Positions 43,897-51,155 of a stretch of DNA of 64,000 bases are shown here, one piece after another. A program made the position numbers and the translations under genes. Source of the DNA: Lentzea waywayandensis (GTDB lineage: Bacteria > Actinomycetota > Actinomycetes > Mycobacteriales > Pseudonocardiaceae). Location: assembly GCF_900115955.1 (NCBI RefSeq), contig NZ_FOYL01000008.1, positions 341,389-405,388 on the forward strand, written 5' to 3'. The notes under the pieces were generated by a model. The model made no database searches, was not told the origin of the DNA, and saw only the letters and a program-made list of their open reading frames with translations. Numbering within the stretch: the stretch's first letter is position 1; every line of letters starts with the position of its first letter.

Positions 43897-45054
43897 ATGG
43901 CCGCCCTGTCTACGAAACCTCACTCCCACGGAGCTGTCGTTCCTGTCTCCTCGCGCGCGGAGCACTTCACGTCCTACGACGTGAACGCGTTCGAGGTGCC
44001 GGGCGGCCGTGAGGAGATCTGGCGCTTCACGCCTCTCAAGCGTCTTGCCGGTCTGCACTCCGGCGCTGCGGCAACGGGTACCGCTGCCGTCGAGGTGAGC
44101 GCCGCCGAAGGCGTCACCGTCGAGACCGTGGGTCGTGACGACTCACGGCTCGGCACCGCCGGCGTTCCCGGTGACCGCGTCGCGGCGCAGGCGTACTCGT
44201 CCTTCGAGAACGCCACGATCGTGACGCTGCCCGGTGACGTGAAGTCCGAGCCGACCACCGTCACGGTGACCGGCGCGGGCGTCGACGCCGTCGCCTACGG
44301 ACACATCCAGATCAAGGCCTCGCAGTTCGCCGAGGGCACCGTGATCCTGGACTTCCGCGGCTCCGGCGCGTACGCGGACAACGTCGAGTTCCTCGTCGCG
44401 GACGGCGCTCACCTCACGGTGATCACCATCCACGACTGGGCCGACGACGCCGTGCACGTCTCGCAGCACCACGTGAAGCTCGGTCGCGACGCGACCATCA
44501 AGCACACCGTGGTCACGCTCGGCGGCGACGTCGTGCGCGTGACGCCGGTGGTGCAGTACGCGGGTCGCGGTGGCGACGCGGAGCTGTTCGGTCTGTACTT
44601 CGCGGACGCGGGCCAGCACCAGGAGCACCGGCCGTTCATCGACCACGCGCAGGCGAAGTGCCGCAGCAACGTCGTCTACAAGGGCGCGTTGCAGGGCGAC
44701 GGCGCGCACACCGTGTGGATCGGCGACGTGCTGATCCGCGCGGCGGCCGAGGGCACCGAGACGTTCGAGCTGAACCGGAACCTGATCCTGACCGACGGCG
44801 CGCGTGCCGACTCGGTGCCGAACCTGGAGATCGAGACCGGCGAGATCGAGGGTGCGGGCCACGCCAGCGCCACCGGCCGGTTCGACGACGAGCAGCTGTT
44901 CTACCTGCAGGCGCGCGGCATCCCGGAGGACCAGGCACGGCGTCTCGTCGTGCGCGGCTTCTTCCAGGAGCTGATCGCGAAGATCGCCGTCCCCGAGGTG
45001 CGCGAGCGTCTCGAGGCCGCCATCGAGGCAGAGCTCGAGGCGGTCGGCACGTGA
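43897..45054 (+). CDS. sufD: Fe-S cluster assembly protein SufD
   Basis: 385 residues, beta-helix partner of SufB. Conserved EEIWRFTPLKRL near residue 35, a parallel beta core, ALFGLYFADAGQHQEHRPF-like segment and C-terminal FYLQARGIPEDQARRLVVRGFF. It provides the interface His/other residues for cluster build-up and iron entry. Its stop overlaps the Rieske gene GTG start (GTGA). Confidence 0.96.
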   Translation: MAALSTKPHSHGAVVPVSSRAEHFTSYDVNAFEVPGGREEIWRFTPLKRLAGLHSGAAATGTAAVEVSAAEGVTVETVGRDDSRLGTAGVPGDRVAAQAYSSFENATIVTLPGDVKSEPTTVTVTGAGVDAVAYGHIQIKASQFAEGTVILDFRGSGAYADNVEFLVADGAHLTVITIHDWADDAVHVSQHHVKLGRDATIKHTVVTLGGDVVRVTPVVQYAGRGGDAELFGLYFADAGQHQEHRPFIDHAQAKCRSNVVYKGALQGDGAHTVWIGDVLIRAAAEGTETFELNRNLILTDGARADSVPNLEIETGEIEGAGHASATGRFDDEQLFYLQARGIPEDQARRLVVRGFFQELIAKIAVPEVRERLEAAIEAELEAVGT

Positions 45055-45365
45055 TCAAGGTGTGTGCACTGTCCTCATTGGACGACCGCAAGCCGTTCGC
45101 CGCCAGCGTCGATGATGTCGATCTGGTGCTGGTGCGCGACGGCGAGCGGGTGCACGCACTCGCGGATCTGTGCTCGCACGCCGCGGTGTCGCTGAGCGAG
45201 GGCGAGGTCTCCCGCAAGGGGATCGAGTGCTGGTTGCACGGGTCGTGCTTCGACCTGGAGACCGGCAAGCCCTCCTCGCCGCCCGCCAGCGAACCGGTCG
45301 ACGTCTACGCCGTCGACATCCGTGACGGCGACGTCTTCGTCGACGTCACCGTCACCACGAACTGA
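45051..45365 (+). CDS. Rieske-type [2Fe-2S] ferredoxin of the suf operon
   Basis: 104 residues starting VIKVCALSSLDD. The Rieske ligands are in LCSHAAV (Cys-x-His) and ECWLHGSCFD (Cys-x2-His). It is a small non-heme-oxygenase-type ferredoxin. A gene like this lies between sufD and sufC in many actinomycetes; it may supply electrons for cluster assembly. GTG start overlaps sufD; sufC starts 34 bases after. Confidence 0.92.
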   Translation: MIKVCALSSLDDRKPFAASVDDVDLVLVRDGERVHALADLCSHAAVSLSEGEVSRKGIECWLHGSCFDLETGKPSSPPASEPVDVYAVDIRDGDVFVDVTVTTN

Positions 45366-45399
45366 CTTCTCAGCTACACCACCAGGAGAACGGCAAGTC

Positions 45400-46173
45400 A
45401 TGGCCACCCTTGAGATCAAGGACCTGCACGTCTCGGTCGTCAGCGAGGACGCTCCCAAGGAGATCCTCAAGGGCGTCGACCTGACGATCAAGGCCGGCGA
45501 GACGCACGCCATCATGGGCCCCAACGGCTCCGGCAAGTCCACGCTGTCCTACGCGATCGCCGGGCACCCGAAGTACACGATCACCTCGGGCACCGTCACC
45601 CTCGACGGCGAGGACGTCCTCGAGATGTCCGTCGACGAGCGCGCCCGCGCCGGCCTGTTCCTCGCCATGCAGTACCCGGTCGAGGTCCCCGGCGTCTCGA
45701 TGTCGAACTTCCTGCGCACCGCCGCCACCGCCGTGCGCGGCGAGGCCCCGAACCTCCGCCACTGGGTGAAGGAGGTCAAGGGTGCGATGGCAGACCTCGA
45801 CATCGACCCGGCGTTCGCCGAGCGTTCGGTGAACGAGGGCTTCTCCGGTGGTGAGAAGAAGCGCCACGAGATCCTTCAGCTGGGCCTGCTCCAGCCGAAG
45901 ATCGCGATCCTCGACGAGACCGACTCCGGCCTCGACGTCGACGCCCTGCGCGTCGTGTCCGAGGGCGTCAACCGGTACAAGGCCTCCGGTGAGGTCGGCG
46001 TCATGCTGATCACGCACTACACCCGGATCCTCAAGTACATCCAGCCGGACTTCGTGCACGTCTTCGCGAACGGCCGCATCGTCGAGTCCGGTGGCCGCGA
46101 GCTGGCCGACGTGCTCGAGTCCGAGGGTTACGTGAAGTACACCGGATCCAAGGAAGCCGCAGCCCTTTCCTAA
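45400..46173 (+). CDS. sufC: Fe-S cluster assembly ATPase SufC
   Basis: 257 residues. Walker A GPNGSGKSTLSYAI near residue 39, signature FSGGEKKRHEILQ, Walker B IAILDETDSGLD and switch His in LITHYTRIL. The SufC-specific DETDSGLD and EKKR forms are present. Powers conformational changes in SufBC2D. ATG with AGGAGA about 10 bases upstream; the open frame upstream belongs to antisense/shadow of the Rieske gene. Confidence 0.97.
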   Translation: MATLEIKDLHVSVVSEDAPKEILKGVDLTIKAGETHAIMGPNGSGKSTLSYAIAGHPKYTITSGTVTLDGEDVLEMSVDERARAGLFLAMQYPVEVPGVSMSNFLRTAATAVRGEAPNLRHWVKEVKGAMADLDIDPAFAERSVNEGFSGGEKKRHEILQLGLLQPKIAILDETDSGLDVDALRVVSEGVNRYKASGEVGVMLITHYTRILKYIQPDFVHVFANGRIVESGGRELADVLESEGYVKYTGSKEAAALS

Positions 46174-46199
46174 CGTTGCAGGTGTTGAGAGGAGGCGCT

Positions 46200-47477
46200 G
46201 TGACCACCACCGCAGCACCACTGGACGTAGCCGCCCTCAGGGCGGACTTCCCGATCCTGTCTCGCACCGTTCGTGACGGGAAGCGCCTGGTCTACCTGGA
46301 CTCCGGCGCCACCTCGCAACGCCCGACGCAGGTTCTGGACGCTGAAAAAGCTTTTCTGCAGGAGCACAACGCCGCTGTGCACAGGGGTGCCCACCAGCTG
46401 GCCGAGGAAGCGACCGACGCGTACGAGGGTGCGCGTCAGCGCATCGCGGACTTCGTCGGCGCCGACTTCGGCGAGCTGGTGTTCACCAAGAACGCCACCG
46501 AGGGCTTCAACCTCGTGGCGTACGCGATGGGCAACGCCGCGACCTCGGGTCCCGAGGCCGCGCGCTTCGTCGTGGGTCCCGGCGACGAGATCGTCGTGAC
46601 CGAGATGGAGCACCACGCGAACCTCGTTCCGTGGCAGCAGCTCGCCTCCCGCACCGGCGCGACGCTGAAGTGGTTCAAGCTGACCGCTGACGGCCGTCTC
46701 GACCTGTCCGATGTGGACAGCGTGATCACGCCGCGCACCAAGGTCGTGGCGTTCACGCACCAGTCGAACGTGACCGGCGTGATCAACCCGGTCTCGGTGC
46801 TCGTCGCGGCCGCGCGGAAGGTCGGCGCGCTCACGGTCCTGGACGCGTGCCAGTCCGTTCCGCACAGCCCGGTCGACTTCCACGAGCTCGGTGTCGACTT
46901 CGCGTCGTTCTCCGGCCACAAGATGCTCGGCCCGTCCGGCATCGGTGTCCTTTATGGACGTCGTGAGCTGCTGGAGACGTTGCCCCCCTTCATCACCGGC
47001 GGCTCGATGATCGAGCTGGTGAAGATGGAGGGCTCGACGTTCGCACCGCCGCCGCAGCGCTTCGAGGCCGGTTCGCCGATGACGTCCCAGGCCGTCGGTC
47101 TGGGTGCCGCGGTGGACTACCTGAGCGTCGTCGGCATGGAGCGGATCAACGCCCACGAGCACGCGCTGACCGTTGCCGCGCTGGAAGGCCTTTCGGGCAT
47201 CAAGGGCGTCCGGCTGATCGGCCCGCAGGACGCGGTCGACCGGGGCGGCGCCGTGCCGTTCGAGATCGAGGGCGTCCACCCGCACGACGCCGGCCAGGTG
47301 CTCGACAGCCTGGGCATCGCCGTCCGCGTGGGCCACCACTGCGCGTGGCCGCTGCACCGCTGCCTGAACGCCCAGTCGTCGGTGCGCGCGACGTTCTACC
47401 TGTACAACACGCTGGACGAGGTCGACGCACTGGTCGACGGCGTCCGCGAGGCGCAGAAGTTCTTCGGGGTGGCCTGA
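46200..47477 (+). CDS. sufS: Cysteine desulfurase SufS
   Basis: 425 residues, PLP-dependent group II cysteine desulfurase. Lys Schiff-base motif SFSGHKMLGPSGIGVLYG near 240, PLP contacts EHHANLVPWQ and catalytic Cys in RVGHHCAWPLHRCL near 380. Mobilises sulfur from cysteine to SufU. The GTG (VTTTAAPLDVAAL) with AGAGGAGG 5-12 bases before it was chosen over an earlier TTG. Its stop overlaps the sufU ATG (TGATG). Confidence 0.96.
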   Translation: MTTTAAPLDVAALRADFPILSRTVRDGKRLVYLDSGATSQRPTQVLDAEKAFLQEHNAAVHRGAHQLAEEATDAYEGARQRIADFVGADFGELVFTKNATEGFNLVAYAMGNAATSGPEAARFVVGPGDEIVVTEMEHHANLVPWQQLASRTGATLKWFKLTADGRLDLSDVDSVITPRTKVVAFTHQSNVTGVINPVSVLVAAARKVGALTVLDACQSVPHSPVDFHELGVDFASFSGHKMLGPSGIGVLYGRRELLETLPPFITGGSMIELVKMEGSTFAPPPQRFEAGSPMTSQAVGLGAAVDYLSVVGMERINAHEHALTVAALEGLSGIKGVRLIGPQDAVDRGGAVPFEIEGVHPHDAGQVLDSLGIAVRVGHHCAWPLHRCLNAQSSVRATFYLYNTLDEVDALVDGVREAQKFFGVA

Positions 47478-47917
47478 TGCAGCTCCAGCAGATGTACCAG
47501 GAGATCATCCTGGACCACTACAAGAACCCGCACGGCCGAGGCCTGCGCGACCCGTTCGACGCGGAGTCGTTCCAGGTCAACCCGACCTGCGGCGACGAGG
47601 TGACACTCCGGGTCCACGTCGTCGATGACGTGGTCAAGGACGTCTCCTACGACAGCCAGGGCTGCTCGATCAGCCAGGCCTCGACGTCGGTGTTGACCGA
47701 CCTCGTCGTGGGTAAGCCGGTGGGTGAGGCGTTCAAGAAGATGGACGCGTTCGTCGAGCTGATGCAGAGCCGCGGCCAGATCGAGCCCGACGAGGACGTC
47801 CTCGAAGACGGCATCGCTTTCGCCGGTGTCTCGAAGTACCCGGCGCGCGTGAAGTGCGCGCTGCTGGGCTGGATGGCCTTCAAAGACGCAGTAGCACGAA
47901 GCCAGGGAGCAGCATGA
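47477..47917 (+). CDS. sufU: Sulfur transfer protein SufU
   Basis: 146 residues with MYQEIILDHYKNPHGRG, NPTCGDEVTL (zinc Cys41-type), QGCSISQASTS and the late VKCALLGWMAF Cys. It is the zinc-dependent sulfurtransferase that accepts persulfide sulfur from SufS. ATG overlaps the sufS stop, and its own stop overlaps the next gene (ATGA). Confidence 0.96.
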   Translation: MQLQQMYQEIILDHYKNPHGRGLRDPFDAESFQVNPTCGDEVTLRVHVVDDVVKDVSYDSQGCSISQASTSVLTDLVVGKPVGEAFKKMDAFVELMQSRGQIEPDEDVLEDGIAFAGVSKYPARVKCALLGWMAFKDAVARSQGAA

Positions 47918-48300
47918 GCACCGAAGAAGTCGTCCGGGGAGCGGAAGGCATGCCGGTCTTCGAGCCCAAAGCTGATGTCGCCGCGCTCGACGACCTCGAA
48001 GAGGCGATGCGCGACGTCGTGGACCCGGAACTCGGCATCAACGTCGTGGACCTCGGCCTCGTCTACGACATCCACGTCGATGAGAAGAACGTCGCCACCA
48101 TCGACATGACGCTCACGTCGGCGGCCTGCCCACTGACCGACGTCATCGAGGACCAGACCCGCGCGGCCCTCACCGGCGGCGGTAGCGGCGGTCTCGTGGC
48201 GGACTTCCGCATCAACTGGGTGTGGATGCCGCCGTGGGGCCCGGAGAAGATCACCGACGACGGCCGCGAGCAGCTGCGCGCACTGGGCTTCACCGTCTGA
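47914..48300 (+). CDS. sufT: Metal-sulfur cluster assembly factor (SufT/MIP18 type, DUF59)
   Basis: 128 residues: DDLEEAMRDVVDPELGINVVDLGLVYDI followed by MTLTSAACPLTDVI with the conserved Cys, and INWVWMPPWGPEKIT. DUF59 proteins assist maturation of Fe-S enzymes. Last gene of sufRBD-Rieske-CSUT; a hairpin follows 13 bases after the stop. Confidence 0.94.
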   Translation: MSTEEVVRGAEGMPVFEPKADVAALDDLEEAMRDVVDPELGINVVDLGLVYDIHVDEKNVATIDMTLTSAACPLTDVIEDQTRAALTGGGSGGLVADFRINWVWMPPWGPEKITDDGREQLRALGFTV

Positions 48301-48313
48301 TCTCGGTTCGTTC

Positions 48314-48347
48314 GAACGGCGCGCGTCCTGCGGGGTGCGCGCCGTTC
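48314..48347. terminator. Terminator hairpin after the suf operon
   Basis: GAACGGCGCGC pairs perfectly with GCGCGCCGTTC (11 bp) across a 12-base loop. It ends the suf mRNA and may also stop the convergent NUDIX transcript. Confidence 0.8.
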
Positions 48348-48352
48348 GTCGT

Positions 48353-48934
48353 TCAGAGCAGGTCGAGGAACGTCGTCGCCAGCGAGCCGTTCACGGACGT
48401 CCGGCGTGCCTCGGCGACGCTCACGAGCCGGGAACGCAGCTCGTACCCGTCGGTGTCGGCCCAGTCGGACCCGCCGGCGCGTTCGGTCGCGGTGCCCTGA
48501 AAGACGACCTGGAGGAAGTCCGGATAGGGGTAGAGGTAGTCAGGACGCCTCGGGGCGAGGTGTTCGAAATGCAGCCATCCCAGCGGGCGAAGGCTTTCGC
48601 GGTCGAGCAGCCACCCGGTCTCCTCGTGAACCTCGCGCTTCACGGTGTCCGCGTGCGTCTCGCCAGGATGCCGCCGGCCACCGGGCAGGACGTGGCCGCC
48701 GTCGACGTTCTCGCAGAAGGCGACCAGCTCGCCGACCCGCACGACGCACCGGACCGAGGTGACCAGCTCGTCGGGCAGGTCGGCCGGACCGACGTGGGCG
48801 CTGACTCGCAACGGCATCGCGCCGCCCAGCCAGGACACCTCATCGGTGGCGGCGGGTGTGTGCACGGCCAGCAGCCTCGCCACGTCCGGGTGACGCACTC
48901 CGAATCCAGACCTCCTACCCCACATGAACGCCAT
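48353..48934 (-). CDS. NUDIX hydrolase
   Basis: 193 residues from the ATG chosen. The Nudix box reads GGRRHPGETHADTVKREVHEETGW, with REVHEETG intact, so it should be an active diphosphate hydrolase on a nucleotide or related compound. The frame runs 36 codons further upstream with no binding site; a second ATG three codons on is equally possible. Convergent with sufT and divergent from a short leader ORF. Confidence 0.85.
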   Translation of the reverse strand: MAFMWGRRSGFGVRHPDVARLLAVHTPAATDEVSWLGGAMPLRVSAHVGPADLPDELVTSVRCVVRVGELVAFCENVDGGHVLPGGRRHPGETHADTVKREVHEETGWLLDRESLRPLGWLHFEHLAPRRPDYLYPYPDFLQVVFQGTATERAGGSDWADTDGYELRSRLVSVAEARRTSVNGSLATTFLDLL

Positions 48935-48985
48935 CGAAACAGAGATCCACCATCTGGAACACCGCGAGAAGCTTGAATAAATGCG

Positions 48986-49015
48986 TTGCGACCCCATCCG
49001 CCGGTCGCATAGCTT
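48986..49015 (+). promoter_or_regulatory. Candidate promoter of leader ORF/tRNA array
   Basis: TTGCGA (48986-48991), 18-base spacer, TAGCTT (49010-49015): a sigma-70-type match in a locally AT-rich patch. The start site would fall near 49022, giving a ~33-base leader before the small ORF. Confidence 0.5.
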
Positions 49016-49054
49016 GATCCCATCACGAACGACAGAGATCAACCGGAGGAAGAC

Positions 49055-49144
49055 ATGCTTGCCAACGCACAGCTCGCGGGATGGCGAATTCTCGCCCTCA
49101 TCGCCGGCGGTCTGCTGGCGGTGGCGTGGGGCTCCACGCCATGA
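49055..49144 (+). CDS. 29-residue hydrophobic leader-like peptide
   Basis: MLANAQLAGWRILALIAGGL and nine further residues, from an ATG with a strong CCGGAGGAAG site 4-12 bases upstream. It is one membrane-helix-like stretch. 22 of 29 residues are Ala, Leu, Gly, Trp, Ile or Val, the same identities as the tRNAs encoded directly downstream; codons TGG, GGA, CTC/CTT, CTG, GCA, ATC/ATT and GTG occur. Hairpins overlap its last codons and stop. It may be a regulatory leader peptide or a small membrane peptide; no homolog recalled. Confidence 0.6.
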   Translation: MLANAQLAGWRILALIAGGLLAVAWGSTP

Positions 49145-49161
49145 CCTGATCCCCAGGTCAT
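49122..49161 (+). promoter_or_regulatory. Two adjacent stem-loops over the leader-peptide stop
   Basis: Hairpin 1 (49123-49140) pairs GGCGTGG with CCACGCC over a GGCT loop, inside the last peptide codons. Hairpin 2 (49141-49161) pairs ATGACCTG with CAGGTCAT over ATCCC and begins at the stop codon. ATGACCT recurs at 49160-49166, so AGGTCAT has two possible partners. A ribosome at the stop would disrupt both. Confidence 0.6.
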
Positions 49162-49171
49162 GACCTCGGAG

Positions 49172-49205
49172 CCGCCCACGGGAAACCCTGGGCGGTTTTC
49201 TTTTT
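49172..49205 (+). terminator. Rho-independent terminator before the tRNA array
   Basis: CCGCCCACGG-GAAA-CCCTGGGCGG (10 bp with one mismatch) is followed by TTTTCTTTTTG, an unusually strong U-tract for this genome. It lies 27 bases after the leader ORF and only 14 bases before the first tRNA-like gene. Confidence 0.88.
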
Positions 49206-49218
49206 GTCCTGCGTCAAT

Positions 49219-49287
49219 GCCGATGAGCTTTGGAAGCGGAACGGATTCCAAACCCGTTGCCCGAGGGTTCGACTCCTTCCATCGGTG
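49219..49287 (+). tRNA. tRNA-Trp-like (anticodon CCA), short D-arm
   Basis: Acceptor GCCGATG/CATCGGT, T-arm GAGGG-TTCGACT-CCTTC and anticodon loop TTCCAAA (CCA at 49248-49250) are present. The D-arm collapses to GCTT-TGG-AAGC with a 3-base loop lacking the usual GG, so total length is 69 rather than ~73. One A-C mismatch closes the anticodon stem. No CCA end encoded. Degenerate, function uncertain. Confidence 0.55.
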
Positions 49288-49302
49288 CTGCTCGAAAACA
49301 AT

Positions 49303-49375
49303 GCGGTCGTGGTGAACTCGGCGGACACGTCGGTCTTCCAAACCGAAGAAGAGGGTTCGATGCCCTCCGACCGCT
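49303..49375 (+). tRNA. tRNA-Gly (anticodon TCC)
   Basis: A full cloverleaf: acceptor GCGGTCG/CGACCGC, D-stem GTG/CAC, anticodon stem TCGGT/ACCGA with loop CTTCCAA (TCC at 49337-49339), T-arm GAGGG-TTCGATG-CCCTC, discriminator T. No encoded CCA. This one looks functional. Confidence 0.9.
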
Positions 49376-49383
49376 CGCTTCGA

Positions 49384-49457
49384 GTGGATCTAGCCCAACT
49401 GGTAGAGGCACATGGTCGAGGGCCATGACAGTCAGGGTTCGAATCCCTGGATCCGCA
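49384..49457 (+). tRNA. tRNA-like, anticodon GAG (Leu by code), type I
   Basis: Acceptor GTGGATC/GATCCGC (one G-T pair), D-arm GCC/GGC, T-arm CAGGG-TTCGAAT-CCCTG. Anticodon stem CATGG/CCATG carries loop TCGAGGG: C at position 33 instead of the near-invariant U, anticodon GAG at 49418-49420. Leu tRNAs have a long variable arm; this has 5 bases, so identity is doubtful. Confidence 0.55.
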
Positions 49458-49458
49458 C

Positions 49459-49531
49459 GCCCCGGTAGCCCAACGGAAGAGGCAACGCGCTCAGAACGCG
49501 TCCAGTGCAGGTTCGAATCCTGCCCGCGGCA
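49459..49531 (+). tRNA. tRNA-like, anticodon CAG (Leu by code), type I
   Basis: Starts one base after the previous tRNA. Acceptor GCCCCGG/CCGCGGC with one C-C mismatch, D-arm GCC/GGC, anticodon stem ACGCG/CGCGT with loop CTCAGAA (CAG at 49492-49494), T-arm GCAGG-TTCGAAT-CCTGC. Short variable loop is atypical for Leu, so aminoacylation identity is uncertain. Confidence 0.6.
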
Positions 49532-49546
49532 CTGCACAACTGAATC

Positions 49547-49615
49547 GGGGGACGCGCCGGCGCGCAGGTGATCCTTGCAAGATCGCCCTGGAGGGTTCGA
49601 CACCCTCGTCTTCCA
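49547..49615 (+). tRNA. tRNA-Ala-like (anticodon TGC), short D-arm
   Basis: Acceptor GGGGGAC/GTCTTCC (two G-T pairs), anticodon stem TGATC/GATCG with loop CTTGCAA (TGC at 49576-49578), T-arm GAGGG-TTCGACA-CCCTC. The 15-base D region is GC-only palindromic sequence without a normal loop; length 69. It lacks the G3-U70 pair in canonical position that AlaRS needs, as far as I can place it. Confidence 0.5.
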
Positions 49616-49619
49616 CTTG

Positions 49620-49697
49620 CGTCCCGTAGCTCAGCCCGGTGAGAGCGTCCGCCTGATACGCGGTAGGTCCCAGGTTCAAATCCTGGCGGGACGACCA
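49620..49697 (+). tRNA. tRNA-Ile (anticodon GAT), CCA encoded
   Basis: Acceptor CGTCCCG/CGGGACG perfect, D-arm GCTC/GAGC with normal GG loop, anticodon loop CTGATAC (GAT at 49655-49657), T-arm CCAGG-TTCAAAT-CCTGG, encoded CCA. One T-T mismatch at the top of the anticodon stem. Looks functional. Confidence 0.88.
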
Positions 49698-49698
49698 C

Positions 49699-49773
49699 CG
49701 TCCGGTAGCTCAGGGGGAGAGCATCTGCCTTACAAGCAGAGGGTCCCAGGTTCGAAACCTGGTCGGACGACCA
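49699..49773 (+). tRNA. tRNA-Val (anticodon TAC), CCA encoded
   Basis: Acceptor CGTCCGG/TCGGACG, D-arm GCTC/GAGC, anticodon stem TCTGC/GCAGA with loop CTTACAA (TAC at 49731-49733), T-arm CCAGG-TTCGAAA-CCTGG, CCA encoded. Canonical. Starts one base after tRNA-Ile. Confidence 0.93.
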
Positions 49774-49834
49774 CAAGATCGCGCACGAACCGGTGAAGTA
49801 AATTGGACCCACGACCAACGGGGAGTGGGTGGGA

Positions 49835-50686
49835 GTGGCACGTCTTCACGTCGGCTGCGCGATGTGGAACCACAAGGCGTGGCCCGGACGGTTCCTGCCA
49901 CAGCCCTCGCCGCCGAAGGAGCGCCTGCGGGCATACGCGGGCTGGTGCAACGCGGTCGAGGGCAACACCACCTTCTACGCGACTCCTGCGCGGACCACCG
50001 TGGAAACGTGGGCGCGGCAGACCGATCCCGGTTTCCGGTTCGTGGTGAAGCTGCCGAAGGTCGTCACGCACGAGCGCAGGTTCGCCGGGGTCGAGGTGGA
50101 GATGCGGGCGTTCCTGGACGCGATCGAACCCCTTGGCGAGCGGGCCGTGCTGTGGACGCAGCTGCCCGCGTCGTTCGGTCCGCTCGACGTCGACGCCCTC
50201 GGCCGGTTCCTGCGCAGGCTGCCCGCCGATCTCCGGCGCACGGTGGAGGTGCGTCACCTCGATTTCTTCACCGACGCTCGTTCGGCCTCGCTGTTGGAGG
50301 GAACGCTCGACGACGCGCACGCCGAGTGGATGACGTTCGACACCTTGGTCCTCTTCCAGAGTCCGCCGACCAGCGAGGGCGAAGCCGAGGCGTGGGCCAA
50401 GAAGCCGAGGATGCCGCGGCGGACGCGCGCGCTGACCGATCGGCCGGTCGTCCGCTACCTGGGCCGGGACTCCGTCGAGGAGACGGTCGAGGGATGGCAG
50501 CCGTGGGCCGAGGTGGTCGCGAACTGGCTCCGCGAGGGCCTCTCGCCGACGTTCTTCGTGCACACCCCCGACAACGACGACGCACCCGCTCTGGCCCGTC
50601 GCTTCCACGACGACGTGCGCGCGCTGGTTCCCGGACTCGATCCACTGCCCGAGCCGGAACCGGTCGAGCCCGCGACCCTGTTCTGA
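49835..50686 (+). CDS. DUF72 (YecE-like) TIM-barrel protein
   Basis: 283 residues: LHVGCAMWNHKAWPGRF start, YAGWCNAVEGNTTFYATP, FRFVVKLPKVVTHERR and GERAVLWTQLPASF. This is the DUF72/YecE family, a TIM barrel of unknown biochemical role often near Fe-S or DNA-repair genes. I prefer the second GTG (VARLHVG) since GGGAG is 9 bases ahead; a GTG two codons earlier is possible. C-terminus is Pro/Glu-rich. Confidence 0.88.
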   Translation: MARLHVGCAMWNHKAWPGRFLPQPSPPKERLRAYAGWCNAVEGNTTFYATPARTTVETWARQTDPGFRFVVKLPKVVTHERRFAGVEVEMRAFLDAIEPLGERAVLWTQLPASFGPLDVDALGRFLRRLPADLRRTVEVRHLDFFTDARSASLLEGTLDDAHAEWMTFDTLVLFQSPPTSEGEAEAWAKKPRMPRRTRALTDRPVVRYLGRDSVEETVEGWQPWAEVVANWLREGLSPTFFVHTPDNDDAPALARRFHDDVRALVPGLDPLPEPEPVEPATLF

Positions 50687-50702
50687 TCCGTACGAAGGAA
50701 CC

Positions 50703-51155
50703 GTGGATCACAGCAGCAATGCGATCTCGGCGGCCGGCGCGTTGTTCTTCGACGCCGCCGGCCGCCTTCTGCTCGTCGAGCCGACCTACAAGCCGCACTG
50801 GGAGATCCCGGGCGGCGTCATCGAGCACGGCGAGACCCCGAGCGAGGCCTGCCGCCGCGAGATCGAGGAAGAACTGGGCCTGGTCAGGGAACCCGGCCGC
50901 CTGCTCGTGGTCGACTGGGCGCCCCAGGGCGATCAGGACCGAGTCCTGTTCGTCTTCGAGGGCGGCCTTCTCACCGCCGACGACCGCATCCACCTGCAGG
51001 CCGAAGAGCTCAAGGGGTACGAGTTCGTGACCCCGGACCAGGCCCGGCAACGCCTGATCCCCAGACTCGCGCGCCGCGTCACCGAAGCGTTGCGAGCCAG
51101 GGAATCAGGCGAGACCCGCTATCTGGAGCACGGCATCAGCAGGTCGAACAGCTGA
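50703..51155 (+). CDS. NUDIX hydrolase (short, MutT-like)
   Basis: 150 residues. The Nudix box is GGVIEHGETPSEACRREIEEELGL, complete (G5-E..REx2EEx-G). Substrate is unknown. GTG start with GAAGGAACC before it, 16 bases after DUF72, so an operon is likely. Its last 20 bases overlap the convergent secreted-protein gene. Confidence 0.88.
   Translation: MDHSSNAISAAGALFFDAAGRLLLVEPTYKPHWEIPGGVIEHGETPSEACRREIEEELGLVREPGRLLVVDWAPQGDQDRVLFVFEGGLLTADDRIHLQAEELKGYEFVTPDQARQRLIPRLARRVTEALRARESGETRYLEHGISRSNS

Noticed and set aside
49384..49531. Assigning two functional tRNA-Leu genes
   Set aside because: Both lack the long variable arm of leucine tRNAs and one lacks U33, so only tRNA-like status with a Leu-type anticodon is claimed.
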